Below, one piece after another: positions 7,542 through 13,842 of a stretch of 13,842 bases of DNA (the stretch's first letter is position 1; every line of letters starts with the position of its first letter). The translations under genes and the position numbers were made by a program. The notes under the pieces were generated by a model, which did not search any database, was not told where the DNA came from, and worked only from the letters and a program-made list of their open reading frames with translations. Source of the stretch: Limnochordia bacterium (GTDB lineage Bacteria; Bacillota; Limnochordia; Darwinibacteriales; B1SED10-159); contig SLOZ01000004.1 of the NCBI GenBank assembly GCA_007132255.1, positions 1 through 13,842 on the forward strand, in the 5' to 3' direction.

Positions 7542-7894
7542 GACGTTTCTTCGCCATTTGGGTTCAGTTCTTTGAGAATCTGGTTAATTCGAGCTCCATG
7601 TTCAATGGACGGATCGTAGAGAAAGTGCAGTTCGGGGATGTGGCGCACTCGAATTCGTTTGCCTAATTCCGTTCGAACAAACCCCTTGGCTCGCTGCAGA
7701 CCTTCTGCTGTACTGACCTGCTGCTCTTCATCACCATAAACGCTGAAAAACACTTTCGCATGGGACAGATCTTTGCTTAGTTCAACATCGGTGATGCTCA
7801 AAAACCCTAACCGCGGATCCTTTACTAGTTTGGCCAAGATATCGCTGATTTCACGTTTAATGTCCTCTTGAAGACGTCCCTTACGTTCACTCAC
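7538..7894 (-). CDS. rbfA: Ribosome-binding factor A
   Basis: Small KH-fold protein that binds late 30S precursors and assists 16S 5'-end maturation and cold adaptation. The 118-residue product begins MSERKGRLQEDIKREI and shows KDPRLGFLSITDVELSKD around 25-42 and the family ending VRHIPELHFLYDPSIEHGARI around 83-103. The start is taken as GTG at 7894, about 7 nt after GAGG. An in-frame ATG at 7927 would add 11 residues with no family similarity, although that ATG overlaps the stop of a 21-codon frame in the infB-rbfA gap. The stop overlaps nrnA by 4 nt. Confidence 0.96.
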   Translation of the reverse strand: MSERKGRLQEDIKREISDILAKLVKDPRLGFLSITDVELSKDLSHAKVFFSVYGDEEQQVSTAEGLQRAKGFVRTELGKRIRVRHIPELHFLYDPSIEHGARINQILKELNPNGEETS

Positions 7895-7998
7895 TGTTAT
7901 CACCTCGCCGTTGTCAATGACTCTCATAGGGTCGCAGCAGCCATTTGATCCTTGTGGATGCGCGTTCGAACCGCAATGAACCTCGGCATCGAATCCGA

Positions 7999-10140
7999 TT
8001 AGAGAGTGCGCTTGACTTCTTTCATGACAAATGCTTCAATTTCGTCGCCCTCTTTGACGTCATTGAAGCGCTCAACGCCGATTCCACACTCGTAATTCTG
8101 CTGTACCTCTCGGACATCGTCTTTGAAACGTTTCAGTGATGAAATCGTTCCCTCATGTATGACAACGTTATCTCGAAGTACACGAATTTGGGCTTGCCTT
8201 GTGATCTTGCCGTCGGTTACATAACAGCCGGCAACAACTCCAGCGTTGGGGACCCGGAATGTCTGGCGTACTTCAGCCCGCCCCAAAACGTCTTCCACAT
8301 AGTCTGGATCGAGAAGGCCAACCATAGCCGCTTTGACATCGTCAAGCAGGTTATATATGATCCTATACAAACGGATGTCGACACCTTCTCGCTCAGAGGC
8401 GCGCCGAGCGTTGGGATCTGGACGAACATTGAAACCAACAATAATCGCATTGGATGCTGCTGCCAGGCTGACATCGGTTTCGGAGACTGCCCCGACTCCC
8501 TGGTGGATCACCTGGACGCGGACTTCATCAGTGGACAACTTTTCCAAAGAAGCCCGTACCGCTTCGACCGACCCTTGCACGTCACCCTTGAGAACAATGT
8601 TTAAATCCTTGACTTCACCCTCTTTGATACGTGCAAAAAGATCATCCAGGGTTACTCGGGAAGACTTCGTCTCTGTTTCCCGGCGTTTGTCTTGATTCAT
8701 CGAAGCTACTTGACGTGCAGTCTGATCGTCAGTTACCACGACCATGACATCGCCAGCGTCAGGAACTGCAGTCATGCCCAACCCCTCGACCGGCTGCGCT
8801 GGTCCAGCTTCGACCACGGTTCGTCCTTTGTCATCCAACATGGCACGAACGCGACCAGAGACTCTCCCAACAACAAACGTATCGCCGACTCGCAGCGTTC
8901 CGTTGGAAATAAGGATCGTTGCCACCGGGCCGCGACCTTTGTCGAGTTGGGCTTCGATCACGGTTCCGCGAGCCGGACGGTTCGGATTGGCCCGCAGTTC
9001 TCCCATTTCGGCTGTGAGCAGAATCATCTCCAGCAGATCATCAATTCCTTCGAGGCGCAGTGCTGAGAGTTCGACGAAAATCGTCTCGCCGCCCCATTCT
9101 TCAGCAACGAGCTCATACTCAGTCAACTCCTGCTTGACTCGATCAGGATTGGCGTTTTCGCGGTCCATCTTGTTAACCGCCACGATAATCGGAACCCCAG
9201 CAGCCTTAGCATGGTTAATGGCTTCTACGGTCTGAGGCATAACACCATCATCAGCAGCTACGACCAGGATGGCAATATCCGTAACCTGGGCACCGCGTGA
9301 ACGCATGGCAGTAAACGCTTCATGGCCTGGGGTATCGAGGAACGTAATCTTCTTGTCGTTGTACTTGATTTGGTAAGCACCAATGTGCTGTGTGATACCG
9401 CCCGCTTCGGTTTCTGTAACCTTGGTTTTGCGGATTCCATCCAACAGTGTCGTCTTACCGTGATCCACGTGACCCATGATGGTTACAACAGGTGGCCGCA
9501 GTTCTAAGGTTTCCTCACTGTCGGGCTCCTCGGTATAGACTGTCTCTGCCAAATCCCTATGCCTGTGGGCCGTGACACCGTAGTCTGTGCAGATCAGGGC
9601 TGCGGTATCAAAATCGATGGACTGTGTTACGGTGGCCATGACGCCCAGTTTCATCAGCTTCTTAATCACTTCAGCTGCCGAAACACTAAGCTTCATTGCC
9701 AGTTCCTTAACAACGATCGTATCCTGCAGCTCTAAATCTTTCTTACGCACCGGTGGTGGACTCTCTTGGAAGCGCTTTTGCCCTCCGCGTCGTCCCTGAC
9801 CTTTGCGCTGACCGCGACCGGTTTGACGACCTTTGCCTTTATTCTTCTGAGCAGAGATCTTATCTACCTTGCGGTCTTCTTCAGCAACGGAACGCTTTTC
9901 GGTTGGGTTCTTCTTCGTTTTGGATAACCGCCGTGTTTTGGAATCGTCTTCTTCTTTGACTTTTACAGCAACTTCGGGTTCATTGGAGGCAAAATGATCA
10001 CGCACCATAACCGCAATATCATCTTCAATGGTGCTCATGTGATTCTTGACCTCGGCTCCTAAATCAGCCAAGAACTCAACCAAGGCTTTACTTTCGATAT
10101 CCAGCTCTTTAGCTAGTTCATACACTCGGACTTTCTTCAT
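7999..10140 (-). CDS. infB: Translation initiation factor IF-2
   Basis: GTPase that brings fMet-tRNA to the 30S subunit and promotes 50S joining. The 713 residues comprise an N-terminal IF2-N helix bundle (1-45), a disordered K/R/G/Q-rich linker (about 60-135), a second IF2-N module (140-190), then the G domain with GHVDHGKT at 223-230, GGITQ at 247-251, DTPGH at 269-273, NKMD at 323-326 and SAL at 359-361, followed by domains II-IV. The ATG at 10140 (MKKVRVYELAKEL) is 8 nt after AGGAG; earlier in-frame GTG and ATG codons sit too close to that site. The linker is of moderate length, closer to Bacillus than to E. coli IF2. It lies 17 nt downstream of ylxQ. Confidence 0.98.
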   Translation of the reverse strand: MKKVRVYELAKELDIESKALVEFLADLGAEVKNHMSTIEDDIAVMVRDHFASNEPEVAVKVKEEDDSKTRRLSKTKKNPTEKRSVAEEDRKVDKISAQKNKGKGRQTGRGQRKGQGRRGGQKRFQESPPPVRKKDLELQDTIVVKELAMKLSVSAAEVIKKLMKLGVMATVTQSIDFDTAALICTDYGVTAHRHRDLAETVYTEEPDSEETLELRPPVVTIMGHVDHGKTTLLDGIRKTKVTETEAGGITQHIGAYQIKYNDKKITFLDTPGHEAFTAMRSRGAQVTDIAILVVAADDGVMPQTVEAINHAKAAGVPIIVAVNKMDRENANPDRVKQELTEYELVAEEWGGETIFVELSALRLEGIDDLLEMILLTAEMGELRANPNRPARGTVIEAQLDKGRGPVATILISNGTLRVGDTFVVGRVSGRVRAMLDDKGRTVVEAGPAQPVEGLGMTAVPDAGDVMVVVTDDQTARQVASMNQDKRRETETKSSRVTLDDLFARIKEGEVKDLNIVLKGDVQGSVEAVRASLEKLSTDEVRVQVIHQGVGAVSETDVSLAAASNAIIVGFNVRPDPNARRASEREGVDIRLYRIIYNLLDDVKAAMVGLLDPDYVEDVLGRAEVRQTFRVPNAGVVAGCYVTDGKITRQAQIRVLRDNVVIHEGTISSLKRFKDDVREVQQNYECGIGVERFNDVKEGDEIEAFVMKEVKRTL

Positions 10141-10157
10141 CAGCATCACTCCTAGTT

Positions 10158-10487
10158 TTACTTACCGCGGTTATCCGACGCTGTTGCCGCGGCCCGCTCG
10201 ATGCTCTTGGCAAAACCACTATCCGTTACAGCTACAACCGAGCGTCTGGCTTTGCCAATCCATTGTCCCATGGTCATCATGTCCTGGAACTGCAGCACCT
10301 TGATACCGTGGGTCGCCGCCAAATTTCCAAACTTCTTGGCTGTATTCTTCGATGCGTCAGTAGCCAATAAAACCAGTTTGGCACGACCCCGTCGAATACT
10401 GCCTTCCACAGCCTGTTCGCCGGACACCAAGTTCCCAGATCGCTGTGCGAATCCCAACAAGCCTGCCGTCTTCTGCTCATCATGCAT
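10158..10487 (-). CDS. ylxQ: L7Ae-family RNA-binding protein YlxQ
   Basis: Small protein of the L7Ae/L30e fold, which binds kink-turn RNAs; the cellular role of bacterial YlxQ is not firmly established. The 109 residues show the family pattern LLGFAQRSGNLVSGEQAV near 10-27, then RRGRAKLVLLATDASKNTAKK near 32-52. The start is ATG at 10487, 8 nt after GGAGAG; it overlaps the rnpM stop by 8 nt. Upstream in-frame codons exist but would encode residues lacking similarity. The last dozen residues are hydrophilic and probably unstructured. Confidence 0.9.
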   Translation of the reverse strand: MHDEQKTAGLLGFAQRSGNLVSGEQAVEGSIRRGRAKLVLLATDASKNTAKKFGNLAATHGIKVLQFQDMMTMGQWIGKARRSVVAVTDSGFAKSIERAAATASDNRGK

Positions 10488-10743
10488 CAAGATATCTCTC
10501 CAAATCGGCTTTGAGGGTTGCCGGAATTGCACATTTGAGCGCTCGTTCTAGCTGTTTGCGCTGGATGGCTTCCTCCAAGCAGTTCAAGTCGGGGCAGATA
10601 TAGGCACCCCGTCCCGGTTTTTTGCCACCGGGATCAATGTCCACTGTTCCATCAGGTGACCGTACTACGCGAACCAAAGCCCTTTTCTCGCGAGGTTCTC
10701 GACAACCAAGACATGTCCGCGTGGGGATCTTGCGTTGACGCAT
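10480..10743 (-). CDS. rnpM: RNase P modulator RnpM (YlxR, DUF448)
   Basis: YlxR of Bacillus subtilis has been reported to bind RNase P RNA and modulate RNase P, hence the name RnpM. The 87-residue product shows the family motif PTRTCLGCRE at 7-16 and GKKPGRGAYIC at 40-50. Four cysteines (11, 14, 50, 55) are spaced in a way that could suit a metal site, though this is not certain. The start is ATG at 10743, 4 nt after AGGTGG. It lies 9 nt after nusA and overlaps ylxQ by 8 nt, the standard nusA-ylxR-ylxQ-infB arrangement. Confidence 0.92.
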   Translation of the reverse strand: MRQRKIPTRTCLGCREPREKRALVRVVRSPDGTVDIDPGGKKPGRGAYICPDLNCLEEAIQRKQLERALKCAIPATLKADLERYLDA

Positions 10744-10752
10744 CGTGACCAC

Positions 10753-12246
10753 CTACTTCTTTTTGTCAAATCCAAAATCTTCTAAATCCAACATAGAAAA
10801 GTCTTTGAGAACCTTTTCCTCTTTTGCTTTCTTTTTCTTCTTGGCATCATCTGAGCCATCCTCACCCTTGCCCGTCCCTGCTTCCGTGCGACCAAAGCGC
10901 TCTTCCCACGTTTTGCGTTTGGGGACGTTGGTTAAAGAAGCCAAGTCTTCTTCGGTTACCGTTTTGGGTGAGCGTTTGGTGGGTTCCTTCTTCTGCGGTT
11001 TGGACGACTCCTCCACAGCTGGTTCAGCAGCAGTGGAGGGTTCAGCTTCTTCAGACGGCTGGTGTGCTGTCCCATCTTCGGAAGTTTCTTTCCTTGGCTC
11101 CACTGCGGTTTCGTCGATATCCACTTCAGGCATCTCTGACTCAAGTTCCGTGGTATCCTCGGCAAAGAGGTCTGCTGGATCCGGCTGTCGCTGAAACTCC
11201 GGCAGTAATTGGGCCTGAGCAGCGCTCTTGATATCGATCTTCCAGTTGGTCAGCCGAGCAGCTAACCGCGCATTTTGCCCTTCTTTGCCGATGGCTAAGG
11301 AAAGTTGATCGTCCGGAACCACAGTGCGCGCTACCTTGCTCGCAGAATCCAGGTTAACATAGATAACTTTAGCCGGACTCAGTGCGTTGGCAATGAAATC
11401 TCGGGGATCCTCCTGCCACTCAATGATATCAATCTTCTCGCCGCTAAGCTCAGAGACGACGGCTTGGACGCGCATTCCGCGGCTGCCGACACAGGCTCCG
11501 ACAGGATCCACGTTAGGATCGCGGCTATAGACGGCTACCTTAGAACGATTACCGGCCTCTCTAGATACCGCCTTAATCTCAACTTCGCCACTGTGAATCT
11601 CGGGAACCTCCAACTCAAAAAGGTTCTTGAGTAATCCCGGATGCGTTCGCGACAAAAAGACCTGCGGTCCTTTGCTGCTTTGCTTGACCTCATTAATATA
11701 GAACTTCATCCGGGCATTCGGTGTATAGGTTTCATGGCTAATTTGTTCAGAGGCCGGAACCACAGCTTCTACCTTACTGAGATCCACAATTACGTTGCGG
11801 TGTTCCTGCCGCTGGATAATGCCAGTAACGACATCACCTTCACGCTGTGAATATTCGCTGTAGACATTACTGCGTTCAGCTTCGCGAATGCGTTGAATGA
11901 CAACCTGTTTGGCAGTCTGGGCAGCGATCCGGCCAAAGTTCCTAGGCGTGACTTCCTGTTCCATCACATCGCCTAGTTCATAGTTGGCGTCGAACTCCTG
12001 AGCTTCCTCCAAGCTTACCTCGGTGGTGGGATCTTCTACCACGTCCACAGCGACCCGTCTGGAAAAGACGTGGATTTCACCTGTAGATTCGTTCAGATCC
12101 ACCCGTACGCTCATGGCCGAGCTGGCGCCGTAATTCCGCTTGTACGCTGACACAATTGCGGTCTCAATGGCCTCCAAAAGAATGTCTTTTGAGATCCCAC
12201 GCTCCTTTTCTAACTCTGTCAGTGCTCCAATTAACTCCAGATTCAT
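10753..12246 (-). CDS. nusA: Transcription termination/antitermination factor NusA, long C-terminal tail
   Basis: Binds RNA polymerase and nascent RNA to modulate pausing, intrinsic termination and antitermination. Domains in order: N-terminal RNAP-binding domain (1-125), S1 (about 135-200), KH1 with GACVGSRGMRVQ at 250-261, KH2 with LAIGKEGQNARLAARL at 317-332. This core ends near residue 350, as in B. subtilis NusA (about 371 residues), but the present protein continues to 497. The extra ~150 residues are acidic and Ser/Thr/Pro-rich at 355-415 and Lys-rich at 416-480, with a hydrophobic-acidic end (SMLDLEDFGFD). They do not resemble the acidic repeats of E. coli NusA. ATG at 12246 lies 9 nt after GGGAGG. 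It is second in its operon behind a leader with a terminator-like hairpin. Confidence 0.97.
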   Translation of the reverse strand: MNLELIGALTELEKERGISKDILLEAIETAIVSAYKRNYGASSAMSVRVDLNESTGEIHVFSRRVAVDVVEDPTTEVSLEEAQEFDANYELGDVMEQEVTPRNFGRIAAQTAKQVVIQRIREAERSNVYSEYSQREGDVVTGIIQRQEHRNVIVDLSKVEAVVPASEQISHETYTPNARMKFYINEVKQSSKGPQVFLSRTHPGLLKNLFELEVPEIHSGEVEIKAVSREAGNRSKVAVYSRDPNVDPVGACVGSRGMRVQAVVSELSGEKIDIIEWQEDPRDFIANALSPAKVIYVNLDSASKVARTVVPDDQLSLAIGKEGQNARLAARLTNWKIDIKSAAQAQLLPEFQRQPDPADLFAEDTTELESEMPEVDIDETAVEPRKETSEDGTAHQPSEEAEPSTAAEPAVEESSKPQKKEPTKRSPKTVTEEDLASLTNVPKRKTWEERFGRTEAGTGKGEDGSDDAKKKKKAKEEKVLKDFSMLDLEDFGFDKKK

Positions 12247-12266
12247 CCTCGGTGTCCTCCCGTTAT

Positions 12267-12728
12267 CTAAAACTCTACGTGCAGATGCGCCTTGGCCACT
12301 TGATCCAAAGGGATCTCGACAATACCACTGTTCAAATCAAGTCGAACAACCCCGTCTTCCAGGCCCAATAAGGTACCGGTAAAATTTTTCCGACCGTCCA
12401 TAGCACTGTAGGTCCGTAGATTTACGGTTTCACCGGCGAAACGCTCATAATCGGAGGCTTTTTTCAGCGGTCGTTCCAATCCCGGTGACGAAACCTCCAA
12501 AGAGTAGGCTTGCGAGATGGGGTCTTCAGCGTCCAAACGTTTGCTCAGAGCCATACTTACTTCTTGACAGTCTTCAATGTCGATACCTCCAGGTTTGTCC
12601 AGAAATACCCTTAAGACCCAGTTAGCGCCTTCTTTGACAAATTCGACGTCAACCAGTTCCCGATCACTGCCTGCCAGAAACTCTTCAACCCAGGTGCTAA
12701 CCAATGCCTCAACGTTGGTTTTCTTCAC
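12267..12728 (-). CDS. rimP: Ribosome maturation factor RimP
   Basis: Assists early 30S subunit assembly, particularly around S12 and the central pseudoknot. The 153 residues show the RimP pattern RVFLDKPGGIDIEDCQEVS at 40-58, SLEVSSPGLERPLK at 76-89 and a C-terminal SH3-like domain (GTLLGLEDGVVRLDL, 118-132). The start is GTG at 12728, 6 nt after GGAGG. The frame is open upstream to 12755 but those residues have no family similarity. It is the first gene of the operon, 20 nt ahead of nusA. Confidence 0.95.
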   Translation of the reverse strand: MKKTNVEALVSTWVEEFLAGSDRELVDVEFVKEGANWVLRVFLDKPGGIDIEDCQEVSMALSKRLDAEDPISQAYSLEVSSPGLERPLKKASDYERFAGETVNLRTYSAMDGRKNFTGTLLGLEDGVVRLDLNSGIVEIPLDQVAKAHLHVEF

Positions 12729-12802
12729 AGGATGCCTCCTCTCCGCCGCTGACAACGCGCGTCAGTTTGTCGATTTGCAGCTTCGATCCAATTCTATACG
12801 GC

Positions 12803-12827
12803 AAAAGAGTGGGCGGGACCCACTCTT
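12803..12827 (-). terminator. Terminator-like hairpin (attenuator) in the rimP-nusA leader
   Basis: Minus-strand AAGAGTGGG (12827-12819) pairs perfectly with CCCACTCTT (12813-12805) around a 5-nt loop. The U-tract is short, four T then GCC. It begins about 20 nt after the predicted transcription start and 75 nt before the rimP start. Every operon transcript from the nearby promoter must pass it, so it is best read as an attenuator. The stem resembles the rpsO terminator, but the distal U-tract is interrupted, a property of NusA-dependent terminators. Confidence 0.65.
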
Positions 12828-12853
12828 CTCGGCAGCATATTCGTATCGAGAAT

Positions 12854-12882
12854 ATCGTACCACAAATTCGGACAAATGACAA
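12854..12882 (-). promoter_or_regulatory. Sigma-A-type promoter of the rimP-nusA-infB operon
   Basis: Minus-strand -35 TTGTCA (12882-12877), a 17-nt spacer, and -10 TACGAT (12859-12854) preceded by TGG, an extended -10. A start is expected near 12847, giving a leader of about 119 nt to the rimP GTG. This is the best promoter match I find in the window, and it sits directly ahead of the long compact operon. Confidence 0.7.
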
Positions 12883-12883
12883 G

Positions 12884-13162
12884 GGAACGAAACTACGGAC
12901 GACCAATCCCAGCTGGCAGGCCCGTTTCCCAGCTTTATTCCAATGCCAATCATCGAACGTTCGGATCAGCAAAACGCCTGCTCCGAGGCGGATTGGATCG
13001 AAGCGCATCCCCGGCATTGCTCAGTGTGCAATGGGTCCTCAAAGAGTCCCCTCTAAACCCTGCTCGAAGGGCGCCACTGGGTGGATGTGGTCACGGAAAT
13101 CCAAGCTACCGGGATTTCGCGGTTTTTGTCCAGCGGGTTAAAGGCAGTTTTCCAGTGGACTG
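12884..13162. other. Non-coding region between polC and the rimP promoter with several inverted repeats
   Basis: No reading frame here looks like a gene. Visible stems: GAAATCC/GGATTTC (13096-13118), CATTGC/GCAATG (13015-13033), CGCCT/AGGCG (12975-12990) and AGCTGG/CCAGCT (12911-12934). On the plus strand the 13096-13118 stem is followed by GCGG and five T, so it could terminate plus-strand transcripts. On the minus strand the 12975-12990 stem is followed by TTTTGC and is the only weak candidate terminator for polC. I recognise no tRNA, T-box, cobalamin, FMN or other common riboswitch core. Confidence 0.45.
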
Positions 13163-13842
13163 CTAAAAAAGCGTCAGCTGGTTCGTTTCCGACATGCCGT
13201 CTAGAGCACCGTGATTCCGTAGAACCTCAATGACGGTCTTCGTGACTTTGGCTCGTTGTCGTAGGTCTTCGATGGAGGTGAACTCCTGTCCGGCGCGAGC
13301 AGCGGTGATACTCGATGCTGCGTTGGTACCGAGGCCCTGTAGGGCAGCTAACGGCGGTCGTAACCCGTCTTCATGGACTAAGAATTGTCGGTGGTCCGAC
13401 TCATAGAGGTGGACTGGCAGGAAGCGAATGCCCCTGGCCAGCGCTTCCAGAACAATTTCCATAATCGTGACCACGTTACGTTCCTTAGCGGTGGCTTCAT
13501 TCCCTTTGGCTTCCACAGACGCGATTTCTCTGCGGATAGCCGCCTCGCCCTGAACAACGAGATTCGCGTCGAACTCTCCGGCTCTCACCGTGAAGTAGGC
13601 AGCGTAGTATGCTGCCGGATGATGGACCTTGAAATATGCGATTCGAAATGCCATGGTTACATAGGCCACGGCATGGGCCTTCGGAAACATGTAGCTGATT
13701 TTCTGACATGAATCCACATACCATTGCGGCACGTTGTGCCGCAGCATCAATTCACTGTCTTCATCCGACAGTCCCTTGCCTTTGCGCACCTGTTCCATGA
13801 GACGGAAGGCCTCGCCGGGCTCAAGACCTTTGTGGATTAAAA
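13163..13842 (-). CDS. polC: DNA polymerase III PolC-type, C-terminal part (5' end outside window)
   Basis: Replicative DNA polymerase alpha subunit of the Gram-positive PolC class. Only the last 225 residues are present, of a protein usually over 1,400. They include the strongly conserved stretch KISYMFPKAHAVAYVTMAFRIAYFKVHHPAAYYAAYF and VRAGEFDANLV of the late palm/fingers region, then the C-terminal part with helix-hairpin-helix-like LQGLGTNAASSI and the ending MSETNQLTLF, similar to the usual PolC terminus. It identifies the organism as Bacillota. A 434-nt non-coding stretch follows before rimP, with its own promoter, so polC and the rimP operon are probably transcribed at least partly independently. 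Confidence 0.95.
   Translation of the reverse strand, partial: LIHKGLEPGEAFRLMEQVRKGKGLSDEDSELMLRHNVPQWYVDSCQKISYMFPKAHAVAYVTMAFRIAYFKVHHPAAYYAAYFTVRAGEFDANLVVQGEAAIRREIASVEAKGNEATAKERNVVTIMEIVLEALARGIRFLPVHLYESDHRQFLVHEDGLRPPLAALQGLGTNAASSITAARAGQEFTSIEDLRQRAKVTKTVIEVLRNHGALDGMSETNQLTLF

Noticed and set aside
12954..12963. Perfect palindrome CGAACGTTCG resembling half-sites of the Gram-positive LexA box
   Set aside because: The LexA box needs a 4-nt spacer between CGAAC and GTTCG; here the halves abut. It lies about 75 nt upstream of the -35 and is not next to an SOS gene.
12709..13017. Minus-strand 102-residue frame upstream of rimP
   Set aside because: It covers the promoter, the leader hairpin and the rimP ribosome binding site and overlaps rimP in another frame; composition is not protein-like.
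13060..13130. GCCACTG and GGGTGG strings suggesting a cobalamin riboswitch or T-box
   Set aside because: The B12 box and the T-box core (AGGGTGGNACCGCG) are absent, and no cobalamin or aminoacyl-tRNA gene follows.
12876..13166. Plus-strand 96-residue frame between rimP and polC
   Set aside because: No ribosome binding site, no recognisable family, and it covers the inverted repeats of a region that otherwise looks non-coding.

Overview
This 13.8 kb window comes from a bacterium of the Bacillota (Firmicutes). A PolC-type DNA polymerase III is followed by the conserved block rimP-nusA-rnpM-ylxQ-infB-rbfA-nrnA-truB-ribF-rpsO-pnp, an order typical of that phylum. The nrnA gene sits between rbfA and truB, as in many Clostridia-like genomes. 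Base composition is near 50% G+C and GTG/TTG starts are common (rimP, rbfA, truB, ribF, rpsO and buk). The genus cannot be settled from the sequence alone. Every supported gene lies on the minus strand, so transcription runs from high to low coordinates.

Layout in transcription order: (1) 13842-13163, the C-terminal end of polC. (2) 13162-12729, a 434-nt non-coding stretch. It holds several inverted repeats, then a well-formed sigma-A-type promoter (12854-12882) and a short leader with a terminator-like hairpin (12803-12827). (3) 12728-4333, a compact translation and RNA operon: rimP, nusA, rnpM (ylxR), ylxQ, infB, rbfA, nrnA, truB, ribF and rpsO. Most genes overlap or lie within 20 nt of each other. 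The exceptions are the 104-nt infB-rbfA gap and the 88-nt rpsO leader. (4) A strong intrinsic terminator after rpsO (4305-4331), then pnp with a long leader hairpin (4175-4215). (5) A terminator hairpin after pnp (1942-1971), then buk and ptb, which overlap by 4 nt. ptb runs off the window edge.

The genes cooperate in making and maturing the translation machinery: 30S assembly (RimP, RbfA, S15), initiation (IF2), transcription elongation and termination (NusA), tRNA processing and modification (RnpM, TruB), RNA turnover (PNPase, NrnA) and flavin cofactor supply (RibF). The terminal buk-ptb pair is a metabolic module interconverting butyryl-CoA (or branched acyl-CoA), acyl phosphate and free acid with ATP formation. 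It is not normally found beside pnp.

I see no mobile element, CRISPR array, defence system or clearly novel multigene system. The points that merit a second look are regulatory: the rimP-nusA leader attenuator, possible autoregulatory RNA structures ahead of rpsO and pnp, the leader region in front of buk with two mini-ORFs crossing a terminator, and the structured region between polC and rimP. The unusual buk-ptb placement and order and the long charged NusA tail are also notable.
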